Origin: Parasponia andersonii
Taxonomy: Eukaryota > Streptophyta > Magnoliopsida > Rosales > Cannabaceae
NCBI GenBank assembly: GCA_002914805.1
Contig: JXTB01000237.1
Coordinates: 246,364-310,363, forward strand
Direction: 5' to 3'
DNA length: 64,000 nt
Within the stretch, counting starts at the first letter, position 1, and each line of letters begins with the position of its first letter. Both the position numbers and the translations under genes were made by a program. Below the pieces are notes generated by a model. The model was not told where the DNA came from and made no database searches. It saw only the letters and a program-made list of their open reading frames with translations. Below, in pieces: positions 1 through 9,753 of the stretch.

Positions 1-99
1 TAAAAAAGAGATCAATGCTTGAAATTGCTTCAAAATATTCAAATATATCTGCCCCGTGCCTTAACTTTATGGAAAAGATTAAAATAATAATAGCAATAC

Positions 100-1030
100 C
101 TTGGCTATGAAGACTGAATGAGAACGGCCTCGTTTCATAGACTTTTGCTCTTCGGGTATTATAGATTCAACCAGACAAACAAAAGATTGCCATTGACCCC
201 TTTGTAATGAGTCCCCAACGAACAATAGCCTCTTTCCTCTAAGTTTCTTAAGTGCAAGTTCTGGATCAAATCTGTACATAGAGTCCGGGTATTAAATCTT
301 AGCTAATTCGAACTTCATGCCTAATCATTTGGTAAAAAGAAACAAAAAAAAAAAAATCGTTTACTTCATCAGAAAAACGAATGTCAGACATTTAAATTAT
401 GCAAATCTATAACTTTTTATTGATCACCAAAGTTTGCATGTAATATAACAAAGTGGTGAACTTAAATAGAAACCTTGGCAAGGTACAATCTTCTGGCTGC
501 CATTCCCAGTGGCGGTAATCAGAATCCAGCCGGCCATTCTTGACACAAGACACTTGCCTATCAAGATATGGACAGCTTCTATCCGAGTACAAAGGCTTAA
601 CAGAACGGTTGAAGACCCATTTCCCATTAGCAACGTTACACTCTTCAGGGTCAAAGTCAAACCTATCATCAATTAGCATATCCTCTGCTTTTTCCTCTGT
701 TTTCTCACCTGTTAGATAATTTAGCAGACCATTTGCTCGATCAATCGAAAACCCGATTGGACAAAAAGATCAAAAGTTAGAAAAAAGGCACAAAAAAAAA
801 ACAAAAACGACAATGGAATTATAGAACTTACTGGATTTTTTGAAACCATCTCTTCTGGAACATGACTTAGCCTTGAGAATTGAGTTCGAAGAAAACAAGT
901 TGAGTCTCTCAGTATAGAGGAGAAGAACAAAGGCAATGATACATACTATGGTGGTGATTATTGGAAGAGGTAGTTTTATTCTGTAATAAGCTTTCATCTG
1001 GGCTGAAGCTTGAGATGTTGCTAAGCTCAT
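100..1030 (-). CDS. TBL/DUF231 xylan O-acetyltransferase, 5' part only
   Basis: This is the first 202 codons of a TRICHOME BIREFRINGENCE-LIKE protein; the rest lies beyond the left edge. Exons in transcript order are 1030-832, 708-474 and 271-100, all GT-AG and in frame. Residues about 19-40 form one hydrophobic membrane anchor, typical of Golgi type II proteins. A PMR5N-type region follows, with Cys-rich spacing and a WxWxPxxC-like block (WEWQPEDC). The GDS esterase motif is at G164-D165-S166 in VGDSLQRGQW. Proteins of this family O-acetylate cell-wall polysaccharides in the Golgi. The text after GDS (FVCLVESIIP, KSMKRGRSHSVF) resembles the TBL3/TBL28-33 xylan group, but the exact member is uncertain. 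The C-terminal DxxH motif is outside the window. Start ATG at 1030; an in-frame M12 is an alternative. Confidence 0.9.
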
Positions 1031-1326
1031 GAGAGGAGAGGAGGAGAAGAGAAAGCTTAGCTAATTAACGGTGTTCTCAACAGAATGATCATGAAGATTA
1101 TTAATTATGAGATTGTTTGTGGAATATTTTATGAGTGGTTTGAGTAGGAGTAAAGCTAAAGCATAGTATGTGGTTGTGTAGTTATTACCTTTGTAAGGGG
1201 GGGAAAAAAGGAAAGAAAGAAAGAAGCCTATAATGGAGGTTAGGATGAGTTAGAAGGCTAACATCTTGGGCTCCTCATATATGCATGTTGTGGGAAATAG
1301 ACCACGATCCAACAACTATATGTGTG

Positions 1327-1334
1327 TATTTATA
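1327..1334 (-). promoter_or_regulatory. Probable TATA box of the TBL gene
   Basis: On the minus strand this reads TATAAATA, about 300 bases upstream of the TBL start codon. That would leave a 5' leader of roughly 270 bases. Position and match are good but no transcript evidence is available. Confidence 0.45.
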
Positions 1335-1700
1335 GAATCTTCATTAGGTGAAAAAATAAACCAAAAAAATAAAAATAAAAATTCCCGGTATATACCATAA
1401 AACCGGCTCTCTATCTATTTTTCTTTATCTTGGGGGGGGGGAGTATTATATTACAAGTCTGTTTCAATTTGAGGATCTGTCCTATCGACCACATTCATAT
1501 ATAAAGATACCTCCAACCGTACGTTGGGGATCACCATATTGTACATCATAGTCATTTATTGTTTTGGAGGCATATTGATGATATGGATTGCGATTATAAG
1601 CTGGCTTTATGGATGTTGGAAGTTATTTGAACACTAAGCTTCGAGATAATATTTTAAAAGAAAAAGTGCTGGTCCTCTTCGTTTATTTGATAAGTATTTA

Positions 1701-1828
1701 AGGTTTGTTTGACAACATTTTGAATTTAAAAAAGTGAACAACATCTTAAAGACAAAATTTTCACTTTCATTTCATTATCGAAACCAAAAGTTAAAAAAAA
1801 AAAAAAAAAATGTTGCCAAATAAGCCCT
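1701..1828. mobile_element. Small MITE, hAT-like TIRs
   Basis: The left end reads as a GTTTGTTTGACAACATTTT-type sequence. The right end is its imperfect reverse complement (AAAATGTTGCCAAATAAGCC). The element is about 128 bases and AT-rich with a poly-A run, and it has no coding capacity. Ends of this kind are common in plant hAT-derived MITEs. The family call is inferred from the ends only. Confidence 0.5.
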
Positions 1829-1834
1829 GACTAA

Positions 1835-3657
1835 TCAAGTAATACAGTTTTATTTTATCCGAAGCAAAATTGCGAAGTCTTTTTTCAAGCTGCCAAGTTT
1901 TCCTTCACGAAAATGATGAATAAGCACGTGGGGATTTAAAATAATGGATGCTGTTTATCGTAGTAATAATGTAAATCTATATAATTAGCAATGATTCTGC
2001 TAATCATTACTGCCACACAATTGAAATACACCCTTAAAACATCTGGCCCTATGAGTGGGATAGGGGTCTAAGTAGACGTTCTAACTGTCCTAATTTCTTC
2101 ATTTCATGGCTTAAGTGTAAAACTTAGATATTTTTTTTTATTTGTTATGGTGGTCAGGTCTCGATGTTTGTAGCCGCTTGAATTTTAAATGATGGTCATA
2201 AATTTTAATTCATAATAGTTTGTTTCTTAAATTAGTACAAAAGTGTCTAGTCAGTCTATAATGATTAATTGTCTAATTTGTTCTATATCATTTAACAGAA
2301 CTCATCAATTATATGTCTGCCTTCTTAAAGGGCAATGCTAACTGTTTAGTTAGTCATGTTCCTTACTTTATTATGAAATCCGTTAGAAAATTGATAAAAG
2401 ACTAATTAGTAGCTAAACATTCTTTAATTTAAAAAGCAAAAATCTACTACATTAATTTGTAAAGCTCACATTGTCAGATACTAAAATGAATTTTAGTGAA
2501 ATTTTATTTGATGTGGACATGATAACTCTCGCAATATGCAAATTGAGAAACCTCAAGATCCTTAAACAAACCAATCATTATTTTTATTCAAGCCAAAGAA
2601 AAAAAGAACATTATTAATAATTTCTTGCTAATTCACGCACTTTTCTGACCAATAGAAGAGTCCAAAATGATCGAGCATCAACATCTACTTGGTGAAATTG
2701 ATGACAATTTTGTCAAAGGTGATAAATTAAATGTTATTGCTTGGAAAGTGGACTTTAACCTAATTGCTTAACACCAATCACAACCAAGTACCAACAGTCA
2801 CTATTATATTATTGGTACCATATTTGGCAAAAACTAAGCTTAGCTGCTATTTTACTCCAGACATTTATATCTATTGGCATCACAATTTGGAATCATTTTA
2901 CATCAATTGGGAAAAAAAATAATAAATTAAAACATACTTGCGTATTGTTTGTGGACACTCACTAGGTTTGCCAATAAAATAGAAATTACTAAGAAATAAA
3001 TGTCCCTTTAGCATTCATGATCTTGCCTGTACGGATAGATTGTATTATACCAATTGTATTTTGGTACCATATAATAAATTGAGTCCGAAAATTGAAGGTG
3101 TCACGTAATATTTTTATTTTTTCCTACTTTATATTAGTATTAATGATATAATATATAATTTGGAAGGACACATATGTCACAACTATGTTTGAAGGTATCA
3201 CGTAATATTTTTTATTTTAATATTAATATTAATGATATAATATATAATTTGGAAGGACATAATATTTCACAACTATGTTTTCTACTTTCTTGCAGAGCTA
3301 ATGCTTTAGCAACCCATTGGCGGGAGCAGGAGCCAAAAGAATAGTTATGCGAGTTCAAACCACTTCAAATCACTGAGCTGAATGGGAAAAGAGACCTAAG
3401 AAAGGCATCCTTACCACTATACCAAACCTCAGAGATTAAACTCAATACCAGATTGCAACATTTACTATTGCTATAGACATCAAATTATTAACATTTTAGC
3501 ACATTCTATGTTGTACTTAAGTCACAACTTATATACAGTCGTCTCACGTAACAGTTGAAATTATATTGCTGAAATAAATACTTTCTAGAGCTCGATCTGG
3601 TAGCGTCTTTTACAAATCATGCTCATATTTATACTACATAAATGTCAACTTTGTTAT
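1835..3657. other. Intergenic, AT-rich, with one tandem duplication
   Basis: No gene is visible. The only clear structure is two adjacent copies of a roughly 95-base unit at 3094-3190 and 3191-3282. Both carry the core GATATAATATATAATTTGG and the flanking words CACGTAATATTT and CACAACTATG. Confidence 0.6.
3094..3282. repeat. Tandem duplication, two units of about 95 bp
   Basis: Unit 1 starts GAAGGTGTCACGTAAT at 3094 and unit 2 starts GAAGGTATCACGTAAT at 3191. The units diverge mainly by indels in A/T runs. It is non-coding, and a local slippage or duplication event is the simplest origin. Confidence 0.75.
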
Positions 3658-3660
3658 TTA

Positions 3661-3931
3661 GGCTCTGTTTGAAATTTAAATTTTTGGAAGAATTAAAAAA
3701 AAATTACAAAAAATTTTATTTTATTTATTTGGATTCCAATAAAAAGTGATAAATTTTTTTTTTCAAGAAAAACAGAATTTAGATTTAATATTATTTTTAA
3801 ATATATTGAATTTGGACACATAAAACTAAAATTTTCAAAATAAAATTATATAAAATTACAAAAAACAAAAATCTTCTCTTTTTGATATTTTTTTTCATCC
3901 AAAATCTAGATTCTAGATCCCGGACGGAGCC
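3661..3931. mobile_element. Tourist-like MITE with TTA target duplication
   Basis: The left end GGCTCTGTTTGAAA is mirrored on the right by CGGACGGAGCC. TTA lies directly on both sides (3658-3660 and 3932-3934). A 3-bp TTA duplication with GGCTCCGTTTGG-like ends is the signature of PIF/Harbinger (Tourist) MITEs. The interior is AT-rich without coding capacity. A related element lies in an intron of the lysyl-tRNA synthetase gene at 31991-32305. Confidence 0.65.
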
Positions 3932-4097
3932 TTAACCAATCTTCCACCTTTGCCTTTATCAGGTTTCTTCGTGCTTGATAACTGAGACATTGACAAGAGA
4001 ATGCTTATTGCTCCATGTGGTCTGGTAATCGTATCAAACTATAAGAAACTCATGAGAGAGGACGTTTTAGGCCGATTGACTATCAAAATAGTATCAT

Positions 4098-4976
4098 TGA
4101 TCCCTAACTTATTACTATTTTGGCTTATTCATACTCACCTTTTTTTTGTGGTATTTAAGTATTCAATATTTCTTTTTTTAGTACTATTAGTCATTTTGAC
4201 ATATTTCATCCAAAATTCCATTAAAATTTATTTAAATTAAAGAAATTTTGCACCATTAATTTTAATTTTTCAATTATTTAATAATTTAATCCCTATTTTT
4301 TGGTATTCATATTTTCGATTAACAATATTACATCTATCAATCTTTCCAAAAATTAAAATTCTAAAAAATTAATTTTCTGAAAGTTTGACAAATGCACTTA
4401 CATAAAGAAATGAACATTTAATAGAAAACTATATAACTTTTCAGGCTTATTTGCTACAAATAGTTAATTAATTTTTTAGAATAACTATTCATAATTATAT
4501 GAATATTTAATCGATATAGTTTAAGTCAAATTTGAGTAGAGTAAAAGCGTATATGTGAAATTTTTTTAGTTTTAAAAATAATAAGATAATTATTTTTTGT
4601 TCATAAAGTTACTATAGTTTGATATAAACTACGGTTCATGAGTATAATTTTTTTTTCTTTTTTGAATTTGGTTTTTAAATAAACTATTTATTTTATATCA
4701 TTCTTTGAATTTAATTTTCTAGAAAAATTGATAGATACAATATTATTAATCGAAAATATGGATATGAAAACAAAAATTAAGGACCAAATTATTAAATACT
4801 TGAAAAATCAAGATCATTGGTGTAAATTTCTTTCATTTAAATAAATTTTAATAGAATCTTAAATGAAATATGCCAAAAAATCAATAGTGTCAAAAAAGAA
4901 ACATATAATACTTAAATGCCACAAAAAATAAGTTGACCATGAATGTGCCAAAGTGGTAATAAGTATGGGATTAAGC
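4098..4976. mobile_element. Non-autonomous element with about 300-bp terminal inverted repeats
   Basis: Sequence from about 4098 (TGATCCCTAACTTATTAC) to about 4380 recurs in inverted orientation from about 4976 back to about 4690. Shared words include TTTGTGGYATTTAAGTATT, TTAAAATTTATTTAAAT and ATATTTTCGATTAA. The total is about 880 bases, nearly all terminal repeat. Very long TIRs without coding suggest a Mutator-like MITE or a fold-back element. No clean target duplication was identified. The short ORF overlapping the left arm is not a gene. Confidence 0.7.
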
Positions 4977-5141
4977 CATTATTCCAAATTAAAAAAAAAA
5001 AAGAATATCTTTTTATTGGGCTCAATAATCGGCCCAGTTTTCAGCCCACTAGATAAGGCCCAAAATAAATAAACACATTAAAATACGAGATAGCTCAAGC
5101 GAAGCTGCGTCTGCAACCACCTCAGCTCTCGCTTTCCAGGA

Positions 5142-6945
5142 ATGGCGACACTGAACCACCTCACTTCAATTCAAACTCCGACGCTTTCGCTTCGTCTTTT
5201 TTCTGCTCGTTCTTCCGGAAATACCCTTAACCTCTCATTATATTCACAACCCATACCTTTCTCCCTTTCCTTCCCTTCCATTTCTCTAAAACCTTCCGTC
5301 AAACCCAGACCTCGCTCTTCGGTCACCGCTTTGGCTCTCAGGACCCTCTCGGAGACGGAGTCGGTCGTCGTTCCCGACGATTCCGATCAAGTCGCCGGGA
5401 AATTCCCCTCAGGGACCGGCGTCTACGCCGCTTTCGACAGTAACGGCGACCTTCAATTCGTAGGCTTATCGAGGAATATAGCGGCGAGTGTTCTCGCTCA
5501 TCGGAAATCGGTGTCGGAGCTCTGCCACTCAGTCAAGGTACGGTGCCTTTGAAATTACAATATCACCCTCGAGTTTTTGTGGAGTTTCTTGATATAGATG
5601 CTCTGGACGATGCAATCTTGTTTTCTTTGTGATACTTTGAATATATGGTTATGGTGGCTAGAGGAAGCTACTGAATATTGTGATTATATATATATATATA
5701 TCTATATTGAAATAATATTGGGAATCTATAATATGTTAAAGAAAATAGATGTAGAAGTTGATTAATTTGAAGAAAAAGGTTGATTATGAACTCTTGTTGC
5801 ATTACTGTTTAGACCAGTTTAGTTTTATTCTGGGAAGAGCTCAAATTGGGTCTAAGTTTTTACAATGGAAGCCTGTGCATGGAATTCTGTTCTGAGTTTT
5901 GAACAGCCATGTACTTGGTTATGTAGATTAGTCCACACAGAAACCAAATTTGTAGTCATACAAAGCTTTGAAAGTAATTTTAATGATATTGAAATCTGTA
6001 AATTTATGAACATTTGGAGCTTCCACAAGGAAGCATACCCGAGTCTTATCTCAAACGTTTTGTCTCAGTAGGATTACCAATACCGTCCTGTGAGTCGAGA
6101 GTTATGCAACCTGACCACTTGGAGCAATGAGCATTCTATTGTCAGTGTCTCACTGAGTAGACAAAACATAAAGAAAGCAAAGTGATAGATCAAACCATAT
6201 GCATTCTGTTCTCTAAAGTAGTAACAATGTGTTCTTAATTCTTATCTTTCTTTCAATGAGAGCAAAGATGAATTTCTTTGGAGCTAGAAGAATGAGGTTG
6301 TATATTAAGCTGATACATATTTCTTCTATTGTTTTGGGTGAATAGTCAAGTTCAAAGGGATTCGAGATTTTTTTATATGATGATGGAACTAATTGGGTCA
6401 TAAACTCTGATAATTGTCTTTGTGTGCAAATTTTGTTGTAGGTTGGTGTAGTAGATGAACCAGATAGGGAAGCTCTGACCCAAGCTTGGAAATCATGGAT
6501 GGAGGAGCACATTAAAGCCACTGGAAAGGTACCTCCAGGTAATGAATCTGGGAATGCCACTTGGGTTCGACAAGCCCCAAAGAAGAAGGCTGATCTACGG
6601 CTGACACCAGGCCGGCACGTCCAACTGACAGTTCCGCTTGAGGAACTTATCGATCGGTTGGTAAAGGAGAACAAAGTGGTGGCTTTCATTAAAGGTTCAA
6701 GAAGTGCACCACTATGTGGATTCTCTCAGAGGGTTGTAGGCATTCTTGAAAGTCAAGGGGTGGATTATGAGAGTGTTAATGTGCTTGACGAAGACCATAA
6801 TCCTGGATTAAGGGAGACACTGAAGAGTTACAGCAACTGGCCTACTTTCCCTCAGATTTTTGTTAATGGAGAATTGGTAGGGGGTTGTGATATTCTGAGC
6901 TCCATGTATGAAAAGGGTGAACTTGGTGGTTTGTTCAAAAAGTAG
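5142..6945 (+). CDS. GRXS16: Chloroplast monothiol glutaredoxin S16 (GIY-YIG plus Grx)
   Basis: Two exons, 5142-5537 and 6442-6945, joined across a GT-AG intron, give 299 residues; Arabidopsis GRXS16 (CXIP2) is of similar length. Residues 1-65 or so are Ser/Thr/Pro-rich and lack acidic residues, as in a chloroplast transit peptide. Residues about 88-130 carry a degenerate GIY-YIG-like fold (GVYAAF at 93-98, FVGLS at 106-110). Residues about 195-299 are the glutaredoxin domain, with the monothiol active site C224-G-F-S and the glutathione-site blocks [22 protein letters not shown] glutaredoxins bind a glutathione-ligated [2Fe-2S] cluster and take part in iron-sulfur supply and redox control in plastids. 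The start codon is the first ATG and gives a standard transit peptide. Confidence 0.95.
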
Positions 6946-8098
6946 CTGAAGTTTTTGAGCTGTTAGTCTCTTTTGTAGATTGCATTGATGAACAGGTGTG
7001 CTTTTGGCTTTTGCTATGCATTAGGCTTAGCCCTTAGGTAGTGGGGGACATTATTCGGACATTTATGGAATATTGACTTAATGGGCTCAAAGTAACGTGA
7101 GTCAGGCATGAGCTTTGTTATGAACTTGAGAAAATGATTTGAATTTAATGAAATAGAAATATCTGAAAAGTATTTATATGGCGTATAATATGGGACTTCC
7201 CTTTTAAAATTTTTTCTTTCGTTTTTTGTATGTTGACAAAATAGGCAAGAGTAAGTTAGTAGCTTTTTTTTTTTTTTTAAATAAATAATTTTTTTATTGA
7301 AAAAATAAAAATAAGGCCTCTAGTAAAAGAAATATTGGGATAGAAATAAAAAAAGATGGTTAGAGTGAGGATGGTCATGTTTGATGACGTGAATTTAATT
7401 TAATGAATTCGATACAATTTAGGTATTCCCTACCCAAAATTCTGAGTCATTCCTTTTTTTTTTTTTAAAAAAAAAAAAAATCGTTTTCCTTCAACATAAG
7501 TTGCAAAAATAAAGAAAGAAAAATACAGAAGAACGCCAAAGAATAAGAATATGCATAATAAGTAGCGAGGGTTATGTACAGAATGAGAATATGGCTAGAA
7601 AAGGTAGTAAGTTAGAGGATGAGGGCACTGTGAGAATTTTAAGTGGGCCAGAGAGAGACAGCAAAATAGGAGAATCGATCTCAGTCCGAAATGAGACAAC
7701 ATAACGTGAGAATAGATCTCGTTTCGGGTATATAGTTGCCTATTGGTAGACACGTGGTTCCTCAACTTTAACATTCGTTCCTATGAAACTATTTGTTGAG
7801 TCGGTGACCAAATTTATACATTCACATTCAAGGGAGAATAAGTTAGAAAAATATATAAATTATACACCTTAATTAGTAAGAGTAGATTCTTAATCTTTTG
7901 AAATCAATAGGCGAAGAACGTGTACAATTTTTGGCATATTGCTAACATATGAAATTCAGTAACTTACAATTGAACAGGGGAATAAAAAGGACACCAAAAA
8001 AAAAAAAAAAATGAAAGAAAGACAACACGAGTATCAAAAAATATATTAGTGCTTCCAAAAAAATAGCAACTTGGTTGCTATATACTTGGTTTTGGACA
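6946..8098. other. Intergenic between convergent GRXS16 and RING genes
   Basis: GRXS16 and the RING gene converge here, so both 3' UTRs should lie in this stretch. It holds poly-T and poly-A runs (7265-7285, 7455-7482, 8000-8015). No ORF, RNA gene or repeat pair was recognised. Confidence 0.6.
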
Positions 8099-8785
8099 TC
8101 AAGAGGCCGTGGGCATTGGGTAGCGGCACAATGGGCACATGTGACTGGTCTTCAGCCACTGAACAATACAATCTTTGTGATAAACGTGAGAGCATGGCAT
8201 CTGCAAGAGTACGACCTTGATCACGTGATCATGATCATGGTCAACATGATGATTTTGAAAAGACAAATTTTCCAAACAGATGCTGCATTGTTCTGGCGTT
8301 CTATCCAAACCGAAATCTTCCGGGTTGTTCAACTCTTTCAGAGCCCTTATGGACTCCTCGGTTGCTGAAATTGTCCGAATGGTACTTAGTGCCTCTCTGA
8401 AGGTATGCTCAATAACTTCTTCTTCTTCTTCTTCTTCTTCCTCGTTTTGCTGAACTTGTAGAGAGATAGTAAGAACCCTATGGGCCTCAAAGCGAGGGTC
8501 GAGGACGCTCACCATAGCGAAGGACGATATTCGAGACGCGAAGTAGGAGATGACGGCCGGTGTCGTCACCCCCATTATGGTGAGGATCTCTCTAGTGATG
8601 GCTGAATACCGGTCAAAAAACTCAACACGCGGGATTGAAGTATAGACACGTTGGCCGGCCAAGTTGATCATATGAAAGACGAAGCAGTGGTTCAGTTGGT
8701 CCAGATTAGGATGATGACGAGAGGTAGAAAGTCTCAAATTCATAGTCGTAGAGCAGTAATTGTAAGAAGCAGTGAAGATCGCCAT
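8099..8785 (-). CDS. RING-H2 finger E3 ubiquitin ligase
   Basis: Single exon of 228 residues. The C-terminal RING-H2 runs C167-x2-C170, then C198-x-H200-x2-H203-x2-C206, then C217-x2-C220 (CPLC), the full C3H2C3 set. PCSHVYHKDC and W210 match the E2-binding RING pattern. The loop between C170 and C198 is 27 residues, longer than the usual 14-15, and contains a His/Asp run (HHVDHDHDH). Residues 115-123 are an unbroken Glu run encoded by a TTC/GAA microsatellite. The N-terminal 110 residues have no domain I recognise; single-exon plant RING genes with unique N-termini are common. Such proteins transfer ubiquitin from an E2 to unknown substrates. No transmembrane segment is evident. Confidence 0.9.
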   Translation of the reverse strand: MAIFTASYNYCSTTMNLRLSTSRHHPNLDQLNHCFVFHMINLAGQRVYTSIPRVEFFDRYSAITREILTIMGVTTPAVISYFASRISSFAMVSVLDPRFEAHRVLTISLQVQQNEEEEEEEEEVIEHTFREALSTIRTISATEESIRALKELNNPEDFGLDRTPEQCSICLENLSFQNHHVDHDHDHVIKVVLLQMPCSHVYHKDCIVQWLKTSHMCPLCRYPMPTAS

Positions 8786-8930
8786 GAAGACAGAGTAGTA
8801 GAATTCTTTGATGCGGCGCAGGCCGAGAGGAATGGCGAAAAAATTAGTACGTAGTAGAACTAGAACTAGAAGAGGCAGCGTAAAAAATAAGAATAAGTTG
8901 ATTGATTAAGACTAAGAGAGGTCCCGGGGC

Positions 8931-8941
8931 TTATTTATAAA
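8931..8941 (-). promoter_or_regulatory. Probable TATA box of the RING-H2 gene
   Basis: The minus strand reads TTTATAAATAA about 145 bases upstream of the RING ATG. This would give a 5' leader of about 115 bases. The box sits in a locally GC-rich context (CCCCGGGACC downstream of it), which makes it stand out. Confidence 0.55.
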
Positions 8942-9753
8942 CCGAGAGCCGAGATCAGCCCAAGGAGAGAGAAAAAAAAAAGGGGAAAGTATATACTCTA
9001 GACTAGCTAGTTTCTTCTTTCAAAATATCACTAAAAGGAAACTACTATATATATATATATTTCTATTGTTAAATAAGAATTTGTCTTTATGTCCTTATTA
9101 TTAATATAAAAAAAAAAAACTCGTCTTTTTGTCCCAATATGAACTAGTAAGTTCAAGAATATTTAGGATCCTAATTCAGTAATTCGTGTCCGCAAACCCT
9201 TTTATTTTTTCCTTTTTATTGGATAATTGTATAGTGGCCATTTTAGAAGAAGTCAAACTGATTAATGCATTTCAATTTTTTTTTTTTGGTTAAAAAAAAG
9301 GGATTATTGCATACCCAATTTTCTTGCCCTTTCTTGTAATATTTTGTTTGTAATTTATTACGATAAAGATGGACGTACACGATTGTTTCCCTCTGCCGAA
9401 AAGACAAGAAAGCCATCGTTTCATTTGACTGTCCCCACTCCCCACCGATCAGGGGATCAATAGTGAGACCACTGTTTTTCACAAATCGAATTATTCAGAA
9501 TCATAACGGGCAATAGCGTCATAAAATAAACCAATAAAAACTAAAATCAAAGAAAAGAAATACCGCGTTTGGAAAAATCTGGAAAAAGTGGATTATCCAT
9601 TTGTTGAAGCCGACTAGTAGTTATGACACTTTTCTGAAAATCAACATATATATATATATATATATATCCATTGTCCAGCAAATATATACATATACCTATA
9701 TTCTCTTTTTCTCGTTGTTCCGCTTCTGAAAAGAGTTTCTTGTGATTTCGATC

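Noticed and set aside
4001-4240. 79-residue hydrophobic ORF
   Set aside because: It overlaps the left arm of an inverted-repeat element; the hydrophobicity follows from T-rich sequence.
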